From: Candidatus Methylomirabilota bacterium
GTDB lineage: Bacteria; Methylomirabilota; Methylomirabilia; Methylomirabilales; Methylomirabilaceae
Reading direction: 5' to 3'
NCBI GenBank assembly: GCA_028869615.1
Contig: JAGWRQ010000042.1
Span: 1-13,262, forward strand
DNA: 13,262 nucleotides
Both the position numbers and the translations under genes were made by a program. A model generated the notes under the pieces. That model was not told the DNA's origin, did not search any database, and saw only the letters and a program-made list of their open reading frames with translations. This document shows, in pieces, positions 1 through 7,428 of the stretch. The stretch's first letter is position 1. Each line of letters opens with the position of its first letter.

Positions 1-350
1 GGTGAGACGAGTAACGCCACAACCTTTCCCGGCATAGGGGCCACAATCACCTGGCGTCCTCCCGCGCTATGGCCAGCAACGTCAGCGCTTCTTCTGGAAC
101 GACGTCCCTCTTCCTGGTACTCGATTCGGTGCAGTTCGCCCTCTACCCAGACCGCAAGGACCCCCTCCGCTTCCTCGATCACATCGGCCTCGTACGAACG
201 ACCCATCACGAGCAGCGAAAGAATGCTGCCGTCAACAGCGCTGAAATCGACCTCGTAACTCTTCCCGTCAATCTGAACCGGCACCGGCGAATCCGTGCCC
301 TTTACCGCAAGCCTGTAGGTTCTGCCCTGCAACTCAGCGGAGTAAATCAT
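1..350 (-). CDS. Biotin carboxyl carrier protein of an acyl-CoA carboxylase (partial, cut by window edge)
   Basis: This reading frame starts at the ATG at 350-348 and runs off the left edge after about 116 residues. The translation ends in VIVAPMPGKVVALLVS. APMPGKV is the typical opening of a biotinyl/lipoyl attachment domain, so the EAMKM biotinylation motif would lie just outside the window. The first ~95 residues (MIYSAELQGRTYRLAV...) form the variable N-terminal part common in stand-alone carriers of propionyl/acyl-CoA carboxylases. Such carriers hold the carboxybiotin that moves between biotin carboxylase and carboxyltransferase. The start codon overlaps the stop of the upstream biotin carboxylase gene as ATGA, which implies translational coupling and supports this start. 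The family is clear, but the biotin lysine is not visible. Confidence 0.85.
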   Translation of the reverse strand, partial: MIYSAELQGRTYRLAVKGTDSPVPVQIDGKSYEVDFSAVDGSILSLLVMGRSYEADVIEEAEGVLAVWVEGELHRIEYQEEGRRSRRSADVAGHSAGGRQVIVAPMPGKVVALLVS

Positions 351-1849
351 CGTCGTCGCAGCCCGTCCTGACGGGCGGCCAGCTTCCATGAACTGTCGGC
401 TTGACGGCCCTGTCCGATGAGCGAGGGGGCTGCGCACTTCCGGGTATGGAGATAAAGCGCTCCGGCAATTAGTACGATCTCCGCGAAGGCCCCATTCTCC
501 GGTGTGAGTCCTTTGGCCAACCAGCTCTCCAGAAATTCTGTGTCGATCTGACCCGTAACGAACTGCGAAAGGGTGAGAACCTGACGATGGAACGGGATAT
601 TCGTCTTGACGCCGAGCACGACATACTCAGCCAGGGCGCGCCGTATCCGTTCTATCGCCTCCCCACGGTCACGTCCCCAGGCGATCAGCTTTGAGATCAG
701 GGGATCATAGTAGATCGGGACATCGCATCCTTCGTAGATCGCGCTCTCGATCCGAAGGCCAGGCCCACCGGGCGTACGCAGCGCCCGGATTCGTCCTGGC
801 GACGGCATGAAGTTGTTGAACGGGTCCTCAGCGTAGATGCGACATTCGATCGCGTGACCGCGCAACTGGATTTCATCCTGCCGTACTGAGAGGGCCTCCC
901 CCGCGGCAATCCGGATCTGCTCTTTTACCAGGTCAAGCCCGGTCACCATTTCAGTGATCGGATGCTCCACCTGAAGCCGCGTATTCATCTCCAGGAAATA
1001 GAAGTTCTGGGCCGGATCGACCAGGAACTCCATCGTTCCGGCGTTCGTGTAGCCGACGGCCCTGGCTAACGTGACCGCCGCTTCTCCCATCCGACGCCTC
1101 AGTTCGAGATCTACGAAAGCTGACGGCGACTCCTCGATGACCTTCTGGTGACGCCGCTGTAGCGAGCATTCACGCTCCCCAAGGTACACCACATTGCCCC
1201 GCGTATCGGCCATCACCTGTATCTCGATGTGGCGAGCGGCGCCCAGATACCGCTCCACATAGATGGCTGCGTTGCCGAATGCAGCGGATGCTTCGGAGCG
1301 GGTGGCGCGGATGGCGCTCGCGAGCATCGCCTCGGTTGAGACGATTCGCATTCCCTTCCCGCCCCCCCCAGCAGAGGCCTTGATGACGATAGGCAAGCCG
1401 ATCTCCCGAACAGCCTGAAATACCTCCCCATCGGTGAGGTCTCGAGTCGTTCCCGGGACGATAGGGACACCGGCCTTGCTTGCCAGACTCCGACCGGCCG
1501 TCTTGCCGCCCACCGCGCGGATCACGTGAGAGGACGGGCCGATAAACACCAGTCCTTCTTCCTCGCACCGCATGGCGAACTCCGCATTCTCCGACAGGAA
1601 GCCATATCCTGGATGGACAGCCTGCGCGCCGGCCAGCTTCGCGGTCTCGATGATTCGATCAATCTTGAGATAACTCTGAGGAGACGGGGCCGGACCGATC
1701 AGGTACGCCTCGTCTGCTAACCGGACGTGCAGCGCAGCGCGGTCAACCTCCGAGTAGACGGCTACGGTGCCGATGCCCATCTCACGGCAGGCACGGATTA
1801 CTCGAACGGCAATCTCTCCGCGATTCGCAATCAGGATCTTGTTAAACAT
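347..1849 (-). CDS. accC: Biotin carboxylase subunit of acyl-CoA carboxylase (AccC-like)
   Basis: A 500-residue ATP-grasp biotin carboxylase, which uses ATP and bicarbonate to carboxylate biotin on the carrier protein. The N-terminal domain begins MFNKILIANRGEIAVRVIRA. K116 and K157 match the ATP-binding lysines, and the glycine-rich loop is ASAGGGGKGMRIV (158-170). H207 lies in HIEIQV. Metal and catalytic residues are E274, E287, N289, R291 and E295 (EMNTRLQVEHP), with R337 in the ECRIYAEDP segment. E. coli AccC has about 449 residues; the extra C-terminal ~50 residues are typical of the biotin carboxylase subunits of propionyl/acyl-CoA carboxylases. It follows the carboxyltransferase gene and overlaps the carrier gene by 4 nt. 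No convincing Shine-Dalgarno sequence precedes the ATG: the spacer upstream is filled by a GGG-rich heptad repeat. All active-site residues checked are present. Confidence 0.93.
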   Translation of the reverse strand: MFNKILIANRGEIAVRVIRACREMGIGTVAVYSEVDRAALHVRLADEAYLIGPAPSPQSYLKIDRIIETAKLAGAQAVHPGYGFLSENAEFAMRCEEEGLVFIGPSSHVIRAVGGKTAGRSLASKAGVPIVPGTTRDLTDGEVFQAVREIGLPIVIKASAGGGGKGMRIVSTEAMLASAIRATRSEASAAFGNAAIYVERYLGAARHIEIQVMADTRGNVVYLGERECSLQRRHQKVIEESPSAFVDLELRRRMGEAAVTLARAVGYTNAGTMEFLVDPAQNFYFLEMNTRLQVEHPITEMVTGLDLVKEQIRIAAGEALSVRQDEIQLRGHAIECRIYAEDPFNNFMPSPGRIRALRTPGGPGLRIESAIYEGCDVPIYYDPLISKLIAWGRDRGEAIERIRRALAEYVVLGVKTNIPFHRQVLTLSQFVTGQIDTEFLESWLAKGLTPENGAFAEIVLIAGALYLHTRKCAAPSLIGQGRQADSSWKLAARQDGLRRR

Positions 1850-1859
1850 GCTAAGTACC

Positions 1860-1955
1860 AGGGTATAGGGGTTAGGGGGTAGGGTCTAGGGTAATAAGAA
1901 TGACCGAAGTTCACCGACGATCTATGCCTTTACCCTCACCCTATACCCTTTACCC
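1860..1955. repeat. Inverted heptad-repeat element, GGGTATA type, filling the carboxyltransferase/accC spacer
   Basis: On the + strand 1861-1895 reads as five consecutive 7-mers: GGGTATA, GGGGTTA, GGGGGTA, GGGTCTA, GGGTAAT. After a 33-nt centre, four similar units appear inverted (minus-strand reading 1955 to 1929: GGGTAAA, GGGTATA, GGGTGA, GGGTAAA). The 11-mer AGGGTATAGGG is perfectly inverted between 1860-1870 and 1939-1949. Each arm also has at least four G-tracts with short loops, so each could form a G-quadruplex, on opposite strands. The element fills nearly the whole spacer: it lies 5 nt past the carboxyltransferase stop, and the outer arm starts 11 nt before the accC start codon. In the mRNA the arms could pair into a long imperfect hairpin. 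Confidence 0.75.
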
Positions 1956-1960
1956 TTTCT

Positions 1961-3520
1961 TTAAAGGGGGATGTTTCCATGTTTCTTGGGGGGGTTCGTT
2001 TCGCGCTTTGTCTTGAGCGACCTGAGCGCCCTGATCAGTTTCGGGCGGGTTTCTTTCGGCTCGATCACTTCGTCGATATAGCCGCGCTCTGCCGCAATGT
2101 ACGGATTGGCAAACTTATCGCGGAACTCCGCCACCTTCTCCGCACGGAACGACGCGACATCCACCTCCTCAGTAATCTTCCGCTTATGCAGGATGTTGAC
2201 CGCCCCCTCGGGTCCCATGACCGCGATCTCCGCCGTCGGATAGGCGAAATTGATATCAGCCCGCATATGCTTGCTGCCCATCACGCAATAGGCGCCCCCG
2301 TAGGCCTTTCGCACGATGATGGTGATCTTTGGCACCGTGGCCTCCCCATAGGCGTACAGCAGCTTCGCGCCGTGCTTGATGATGCCGCCATGTTCCTGGG
2401 CCGTGCCCGGAAGATAGCCGGGAACGTCCTCCAGGGTAACGATGGGAATATTGAAGGCATCGCAAAAGCGGATGAAGCGGGCAGCCTTGACGGAGGAGCC
2501 GATGTCGAGACATCCGGCCAGCACGGCAGGCTGGTTGGCGATAAACCCGACCGACTGTCCATCCAGACGCCCAAAGCCAACCACCATGTTCCGAGCAAAG
2601 TGTTCTTGAACCTCGAGAAACTCGCCGTCGTCCACCACCATACGGATCAGCTCCTTTATATCGTACGGTCTGTTGGGGCTGTCGGGGACAAGGGCGTTCA
2701 GGGCCTCCTCTTGCCGCTCCGGATCGTCCGCGGACTCACAGCGAGGCGGATCTTCCAGATTATTCTGAGGGAGGTACGAGAGGAGTTCCCTGATCGAGGC
2801 CAGGCACTCCTGCTCCGAATCGACAGCAAAGTGAGCGACGCCCGACGTGGCATTATGGGTCATCGCACCACCCAGTTCCTCGAAGCCCACCTCCTCATGT
2901 AGGACCGTCTTGATCACATCAGGTCCTGTGACGAACATATGGCTGGTATGGCGCACCATAACGACGAAGTCCATCAGAGCCGGCGAATACACCGCCCCAC
3001 CTGCGCATGGTCCCATGATAGCCGCGATCTGCGGGATCACCCCAGAGGCCAACGTATTGCGGAGGAAGATATCGGCGTATCCTGCCAACGAGACAACCCC
3101 CTCCTGGATTCTGGCTCCACCCGAATCGCTCAGACCGATAATCGGAGCGCCCATCTTCATGGCCAGATCTATCACCTTGCAGATCTTGGCGGCGTGGGCC
3201 GCACCCAGGCTGCCGCCGAACACGGTGAAATCCTGAGCGAAGACGTAGACCTGTCGCCCGTCAATCGTCCCGTATCCGATGACGACCCCGTCGCCAGGGA
3301 TCCGTTGCTGGTCCATGTCAAAGTCGTGGCACTGATGGGTGACGAAGGCATCCAGCTCGGTGAAACTCCCCGGATCAAGAAGCAGGTCGATCCGTTGGCG
3401 CGCCGTCAGCTTTCCGGACTGGTGATGCCGATCGACACGCTCTTGCCCGCCGCCTTGCAGAGCTACTTCGTGTCGGCGGCGCAGCTCTTCCAGCTTGTCC
3501 TTATGGCGCTCGTTCGCCAT
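1961..3520 (-). CDS. Acyl-CoA carboxylase carboxyltransferase subunit (propionyl-CoA carboxylase beta-like)
   Basis: A 519-residue carboxyltransferase with both crotonase-like halves in one chain. It moves the carboxyl group from carboxybiotin to an acyl-CoA. N-terminal half: SDSGGARIQEGV (131-142) and MGPCAGGAVYSPAL (169-182), which form an oxyanion hole. C-terminal half: DVPGYLPGTAQEHGGIIKHG (365-384), the second oxyanion hole and biotin site, then RKAYGGAYCVMGSKH (404-418) and PTAEIAVMGPEGAV (428-441). Length and motifs match PccB and methylmalonyl-CoA decarboxylase alpha. The residue after GGAY, Asp in actinobacterial and human propionyl-CoA carboxylases, is Cys412 here, so the preferred acyl-CoA is uncertain. 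The start has an AGGGGAG Shine-Dalgarno sequence, and only 18 nt separate it from the pfkB stop. With the downstream biotin carboxylase and carrier it forms one enzyme, so a sodium-pump decarboxylase is less likely. Confidence 0.92.
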   Translation of the reverse strand: MANERHKDKLEELRRRHEVALQGGGQERVDRHHQSGKLTARQRIDLLLDPGSFTELDAFVTHQCHDFDMDQQRIPGDGVVIGYGTIDGRQVYVFAQDFTVFGGSLGAAHAAKICKVIDLAMKMGAPIIGLSDSGGARIQEGVVSLAGYADIFLRNTLASGVIPQIAAIMGPCAGGAVYSPALMDFVVMVRHTSHMFVTGPDVIKTVLHEEVGFEELGGAMTHNATSGVAHFAVDSEQECLASIRELLSYLPQNNLEDPPRCESADDPERQEEALNALVPDSPNRPYDIKELIRMVVDDGEFLEVQEHFARNMVVGFGRLDGQSVGFIANQPAVLAGCLDIGSSVKAARFIRFCDAFNIPIVTLEDVPGYLPGTAQEHGGIIKHGAKLLYAYGEATVPKITIIVRKAYGGAYCVMGSKHMRADINFAYPTAEIAVMGPEGAVNILHKRKITEEVDVASFRAEKVAEFRDKFANPYIAAERGYIDEVIEPKETRPKLIRALRSLKTKRETNPPKKHGNIPL

Positions 3521-3538
3521 CGTGTTCTCCCCTTCAGC

Positions 3539-4450
3539 CTAAAGATCCTCAAAATGCGCAAGGCGTTTGAATACTTTATACCGCGCCTCAATTTCGGGAT
3601 AGGTCAATCGTCGCAAGCGATCGAGCGAAAACGCCTCGACGTTAAAAGAGGCCATCACCGACCCCATCACAATCGCCTTCCGGATGTTGGCCTCCTCAAA
3701 ATTCATCGTGTTGGCCAGGTACCCGATGAAACCCCCGGCAAAGCAATCGCCCGCTCCTGTCGGGTCAAACACCGAATCGAGCGGGAGCGCGGGCGCGGCA
3801 AAACATCCGCCCTTTCTGACCAGCAGCGCGCCATACTCGCCTCGCTTGACGGCCAGGGAGGTCGGTCCCCAGCCCAGAACCTTCTGAGCGGCTCGGACCA
3901 GGTTCGGCTCGTCGGCAAGCTGGCGGGTCTCGGCATCGTTAATCAGCAGGATATCCACCGATTTCAGCGTCTCTCGCAACGCCTCCGGCTTCCCATTGAT
4001 CCAGTAGTTCATCGTGTCGGCCGCCACCAGCCTCGGTGCGCGCACCTGGCCGAGAACCTCTCGCTGCAGATCGGGATCGATATTGGCGAGGAAGACCAGC
4101 TCACTCTCTGTGTACGCCTTCGGGATCTGCGGCTGAAACGTCGCAAAGACATTAAGCTGCGTCTCCAGCGTCTTCGCCTCGTTCAGATCAAACCCATACT
4201 CTCCGGTCCATCGGAAGGTGCGCCCTGGAACCCGCACCAGTCCTGCAAGATCAATCGACCGGCTCTTGAGAAACGCCAGGTGCTCTTCAGGAAAGTCCTC
4301 CCCCACCACTGCCACAACTCGAACGTCGGCGAAGAAGCTGGCCGCTACCGAGAAGTAGGTAGCCGATCCGCCCAGCGCCTCTTTTGCGTTACCGAATGGC
4401 GTGCGAACCGAATCAAGCGCAACCGATCCCACAACAAGGATGCTGCTCAT
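3539..4450 (-). CDS. PfkB/ribokinase-family carbohydrate or nucleoside kinase
   Basis: A kinase of 303 residues when started at 4450 (MSSILVVGSVALDSV), where a GGGGAG Shine-Dalgarno sequence sits at 4456-4461; an upstream in-frame ATG at 4480 lies inside a repeat and is unlikely. The GG pair at 27-28 (EALGGSATYFSVAAS) is the PfkB N-terminal signature region. DPTGAGDCFAGGF (229-241) is signature 2, the anion hole, with catalytic base D235. The family phosphorylates sugars or nucleosides such as ribose, fructose or adenosine. The substrate cannot be read from sequence. The gene follows a methylthioadenosine phosphorylase gene, which suggests a role in ribose or deoxyribose salvage (inference). 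It lies 18 nt upstream of the carboxyltransferase gene, so it is co-transcribed with it. Confidence 0.85.
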   Translation of the reverse strand: MSSILVVGSVALDSVRTPFGNAKEALGGSATYFSVAASFFADVRVVAVVGEDFPEEHLAFLKSRSIDLAGLVRVPGRTFRWTGEYGFDLNEAKTLETQLNVFATFQPQIPKAYTESELVFLANIDPDLQREVLGQVRAPRLVAADTMNYWINGKPEALRETLKSVDILLINDAETRQLADEPNLVRAAQKVLGWGPTSLAVKRGEYGALLVRKGGCFAAPALPLDSVFDPTGAGDCFAGGFIGYLANTMNFEEANIRKAIVMGSVMASFNVEAFSLDRLRRLTYPEIEARYKVFKRLAHFEDL

Positions 4451-4461
4451 GGACACTCCCC

Positions 4462-4594
4462 AGCGATTAGCCGTCAGCAATCAGCTATCAGCAATGCAGG
4501 AATAAAACAGGGCATTACTGAAACGCCCTTCCTTGGACAATAAAGCCTGTTTGTCGTCCTCAGTGTGTTTGCTGAAAGCTGACAGCTGAACGCT
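4462..4594. repeat. Inverted heptad-repeat element, AGCNNTC type, filling the mtnP/pfkB spacer
   Basis: On the + strand 4462-4496 reads as five 7-mers: AGCGATT, AGCCGTC, AGCAATC, AGCTATC, AGCAATG. At 4567-4594 four units are inverted (minus strand from 4594: AGCGTTC, AGCTGTC, AGCTTTC, AGCAAAC). The arms 4462-4485 and 4571-4594 match at 19 of 24 positions as an inverted repeat. The 70-nt centre contains a further inverted pair, AAACAGG (4505-4511) and CCTGTTT (4546-4552). The element ends 1 nt short of the mtnP stop codon and starts 11 nt upstream of the pfkB start codon, so it fills almost the whole intergenic spacer inside the operon. Confidence 0.75.
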
Positions 4595-4595
4595 T

Positions 4596-5465
4596 CTACT
4601 GCTTGACATACTTCCCAATGATCGGCCGCAGCCGCTCCCGAACATCGGTCGGGATGGCGTCGTGAGCCGTGATGACCGCATCCCGCATCGCGCTCCCGCA
4701 CGAGCAGCCTTCCCTGTCGGTCGGAAATGACGACACCGTCGCCTTGATGATGGCCTTGGCGGTTTCGGCGTTTTGCTTCAGGATCGCCACCACCGCCTCC
4801 ACCGACACATCCTGCTCTGTCTCATGCCAGACATCATAATCGGTCACCAGGGCCAGCGTCGCATAGCAGATCTCGGCCTCACGACAGAGCTTCGCCTCTT
4901 GCAGATTGGTCATTCCGATGACATCCACTCCCCAACTTCGATAGATCCGCGACTCGGCCCTGGTCGAGAACTGCGGCCCCTCGATGCACAGGTACGTGCC
5001 GCCATGATGCATTCGGGCGCCCACCGACTGCCCGGCGGCAAACAGTAACTTTCCCAGAACCGGACAGGTCGGATCGGCGAGGCTCACATGAGCGACGAGG
5101 CCACCCCCAAAGAAGGTGCTGACCCGCCCCTTCGTTCGATCAAAGAACTGATCCGGAATGACAATGTCAAGCGGCGGAAGATCGTCGCGCATGCTGCCTA
5201 CCGCCGAGGCGGAGATCACCCACTCCGCGCCCAGAAGCTTGAACCCGAAGATATTCGCCCGGAAATTCAGCTCGGATGGCATCAAGCGATGGCCGCGTCC
5301 GTGCCGCGCGAGAAACGCCACCCGTCGCCCTGCCAGGGATCCGATGATGTAGGCATCAGACGGCGCCCCAAAGGGGGTCTCGACCCTCCGCTCCTCAACC
5401 CGTTCGAGTCCCTCCATGTCGTACAACCCGCTTCCGCCGATAATACCGATCAGTCCCTGGGCCAT
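4596..5465 (-). CDS. mtnP: S-methyl-5'-thioadenosine phosphorylase
   Basis: A PNP/UDP phosphorylase family 2 enzyme of 289 residues. It splits methylthioadenosine with phosphate into adenine and 5-methylthioribose-1-phosphate in the cytosol; some family members also accept 5'-deoxyadenosine. Visible motifs are the phosphate loop GIIGGSGLYDMEGL (7-20), ARHGRGHRLMPSELNFRANI (53-72), IEGPQFSTRAESRIY (161-175), and GMTNLQEAKLCREA (184-197), where MTAPs usually read MTxxPEVxLA. TDYDVWH (208-214) keeps both aspartates (D209, D211) that go with adenine rather than hypoxanthine substrates. I chose the ATG at 5465 because GGAGG lies at 5470-5474 and the conserved N-terminus begins there; an upstream in-frame ATG at 5501 has no ribosome site. 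It overlaps the end of mtaB by 16 nt. Confidence 0.9.
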   Translation of the reverse strand: MAQGLIGIIGGSGLYDMEGLERVEERRVETPFGAPSDAYIIGSLAGRRVAFLARHGRGHRLMPSELNFRANIFGFKLLGAEWVISASAVGSMRDDLPPLDIVIPDQFFDRTKGRVSTFFGGGLVAHVSLADPTCPVLGKLLFAAGQSVGARMHHGGTYLCIEGPQFSTRAESRIYRSWGVDVIGMTNLQEAKLCREAEICYATLALVTDYDVWHETEQDVSVEAVVAILKQNAETAKAIIKATVSSFPTDREGCSCGSAMRDAVITAHDAIPTDVRERLRPIIGKYVKQ

Positions 5466-6805
5466 CTTGCCTCCGACGTGGGTGTCAAACTGTTGGCGCA
5501 TGACATACGCAGGCGACCAAAGGTCTCCCGCTCAGTGACCGCCTCGATACTCAGATCGACCATGCGGCCGACACTCCCCTCTGCATCTTGGAGTCGTACT
5601 GTGATATAGTTATCAGTCAGTGCCTCGAGCCGCCCGGTCTGCGCATCCCGCTTCTCCAGAACGACAGCCGTAAACGACTGCCCCACCTGTGTCTGTCGAA
5701 ACTGCTGCCACTTCGTTTCGCTCAGCGCCCGGAGAGCAGCACTCCTGGCCGCCCTCACACCCTTCGGAACCTGATTCGGCATTGAGGCCGCGACGGTTCC
5801 CTTCCGCTGCGAGTAGTTGAATACGTGCAGATACGCAATTGGCAGACGGTCGAGCAGTTGGTAGGTGTGCTCAAATTCTGCGTCGTCTTCTCCTGGAAAC
5901 CCGATAATCACATCCGTCCCGATGGCGATCCCCGGTACCGCCTCCACCAGCCGCTCCACCAGCCGGCGAAAGTCGTCGGCGGTATGCGGTCGTCGCATAC
6001 GCTTCAGGACTGCTTCATCGCCGCTCTGTAGCGGCAGATGCAGGTGGCGGCAAAGGTTTCCAAAGCGGTCAAAGTAGTCGATCAGTTCCTCTCCCACCTC
6101 ATGCGGATCGAGCGAACTCAGGCGCAGCCGCGCGGGCGACGCCACTTCCAGCATGTCCGCCACCAATGCGGCGATTGAACTGCCGAGCGGCAGGTCGCGT
6201 CCATACGTCCCCAGATGAGTCCCGGTCAGGACCACCTCCGGATACCCAGCATTCACGAGGACTCGCAGGTCGCGCAATGCGGCATCGGTCGATTGACTCC
6301 GGTTCGGTCCGCGGGTCTCCGGAACGATGCAGAAGGTGCAGCGATAGCTGCACCCGTCCTGGACCTTGAGGAGCGCCCGGCTCCTGATCGCGCCGACCGA
6401 TGGCGGCAACGGCGTAAAGCGGCTTAACTGCTGAATATCTGATACCGCGATGAGGGGCGGCCTCTGCTCGCGCAGGCCCGAGATCAGCTCAGGCAGTTGT
6501 GCCTTCTCGCCATTGCCTGCGACTAAGGCAACACCAGGGATCGCCGCAACCTCGCCGACGGCCACTTGGGCATAGCAGCCGGTGACAACCACCCGCGCCG
6601 ACGGATTACGACGAACCGCCCGCCGGATCATCTGTCGTGAGTCAGCGTCGGCTTCCTTTGTCACACTACAGGTATTGATGATGAACAGATCGGCTGCTTC
6701 GTCGGGACCAACCGCCGTATGTCCATCCCGCCGTAGCGACTCCTGGAGCGCATCGCTCTCACACTGATTCTGCCGGCACCCCAAGGTCTTAATCGCGACG
6801 CGCAT
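5450..6805 (-). CDS. mtaB: tRNA t6A37 methylthiotransferase MtaB (MiaB-like radical SAM enzyme)
   Basis: A 451-residue radical SAM methylthiotransferase that converts t6A37 to ms2t6A37 in tRNAs reading ANN codons, using two SAM and two iron-sulfur clusters. The N-terminal UPF0004 domain supplies C10 (KTLGCRQNQCESD), C46 (NTCSVT) and C77 (GCYAQ) for one cluster. The radical SAM motif CSYRCTFC gives C152, C156 and C159 for the other. LKVQDGC before the motif and the final ~65 residues, a TRAM-like RNA-binding domain, are as expected. KTLGCRQNQ resembles MtaB more than MiaB or RimO, so this is the likeliest subfamily. The start overlaps the upstream exonuclease gene by 17 nt and the end overlaps mtnP, which indicates one operon. 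Confidence 0.9.
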   Translation of the reverse strand: MRVAIKTLGCRQNQCESDALQESLRRDGHTAVGPDEAADLFIINTCSVTKEADADSRQMIRRAVRRNPSARVVVTGCYAQVAVGEVAAIPGVALVAGNGEKAQLPELISGLREQRPPLIAVSDIQQLSRFTPLPPSVGAIRSRALLKVQDGCSYRCTFCIVPETRGPNRSQSTDAALRDLRVLVNAGYPEVVLTGTHLGTYGRDLPLGSSIAALVADMLEVASPARLRLSSLDPHEVGEELIDYFDRFGNLCRHLHLPLQSGDEAVLKRMRRPHTADDFRRLVERLVEAVPGIAIGTDVIIGFPGEDDAEFEHTYQLLDRLPIAYLHVFNYSQRKGTVAASMPNQVPKGVRAARSAALRALSETKWQQFRQTQVGQSFTAVVLEKRDAQTGRLEALTDNYITVRLQDAEGSVGRMVDLSIEAVTERETFGRLRMSCANSLTPTSEARWPRD

Positions 6806-7277
6806 AGGTGCTTTCGAGCTCCATGAGTCGCGCTTCGAGGACCGGGAGATTCAGGACATCCTCGCTGTTGTAGGTGAGGAGCATCTGCAGCGCCCCCTCG
6901 TCACCGCCATCCTCATATCTGGACCACAGCCGCATCGCCTCAATGCCATCGACCCCCTTCGACCGTCGGGGGATGCTGAGTTGCTCTTCTACCCGTTTCA
7001 GCCCGCCGAACAGGCCATGCCGCCAGCATGTATACATCAGATCGTGGGAATGGAGCGCCGCAGACAGGTCAAGGCCCAGTCGGCGGCGGATCACCGGGAG
7101 ATCAAAGCGGCTGCCGTTATACGTACAGATCGTCTCTACGCCCTCAAGCGCCTGCCAGACAGTGACATCGCTGATCTGTGCGTCGATCAACTGGATCAGG
7201 CCACGGTCGGTCGCATACAGGCCCACCACCGTGATGGCGCCTTCGAACGAGGTTTCGATATCCAGGTAGGCCTTCAT
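6789..7277 (-). CDS. DEDD-type RNase H-like exonuclease domain protein (YprB/RNase_H_2-like)
   Basis: A single-domain protein of 162 residues with a DEDD exonuclease pattern: D6 and E8 in MKAYLDIETSFEG, D59 in TYNGSRFDLPVIRRRLGL, and D140 in YNSEDVLNLPVL. This arrangement fits the YprB-type RNase_H_2 family, whose physiological substrates are poorly known; 3'-5' nuclease activity on DNA or RNA is the family expectation. No helicase or zinc-finger extension is attached, so it is a minimal version. It is the first gene of the minus-strand operon and its stop lies inside mtaB (17-nt overlap). It is divergent from the YchF-like gene across 151 nt. The ribosome site is weak. The fold is well supported; the role is unknown. 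Confidence 0.8.
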   Translation of the reverse strand: MKAYLDIETSFEGAITVVGLYATDRGLIQLIDAQISDVTVWQALEGVETICTYNGSRFDLPVIRRRLGLDLSAALHSHDLMYTCWRHGLFGGLKRVEEQLSIPRRSKGVDGIEAMRLWSRYEDGGDEGALQMLLTYNSEDVLNLPVLEARLMELESTYARRD

Positions 7278-7289
7278 CGGTACTTCAGC

Positions 7290-7319
7290 TTATCACAGGT
7301 CGGGAAAAATTCAATTCAA
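7290..7319 (-). promoter_or_regulatory. Candidate promoter for the exonuclease-mtaB-mtnP-acc operon
   Basis: On the minus strand TTGAAT (7319-7314) and TGATAA (7295-7290) are separated by 18 nt, within the divergent spacer upstream of the first operon gene. The predicted start of transcription would leave a leader of only a few nucleotides before the ATG at 7277. The match is moderate. No equally good promoter was seen for the divergent YchF-like gene. Confidence 0.33.
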
Positions 7320-7428
7320 AAGCACGAAATCTGGCGGTTTCGGTGGCGCGCACTCCACGCCTGTGATACTGTGACAATGCTTGAATGAACGACCCATAGG
7401 GCAGACCATATTCAGGAGATAGATGTAG

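Noticed and set aside
1979..4543. Long plus-strand open frames opposite the carboxyltransferase and pfkB genes
   Set aside because: They lie antisense to genes with intact family motifs, have low-complexity Arg/His-rich translations and no recognisable domain; they arise from high GC and codon bias.
4474..4701. Minus-strand frames across the mtnP/pfkB spacer
   Set aside because: They are out-of-frame extensions of the mtnP end running through the heptad repeat, with no domain and no ribosome site.
5466..5501. Longer mtnP start at 5501
   Set aside because: No Shine-Dalgarno sequence is seen there; the conserved N-terminus begins at the ATG at 5465, which has GGAGG just upstream.
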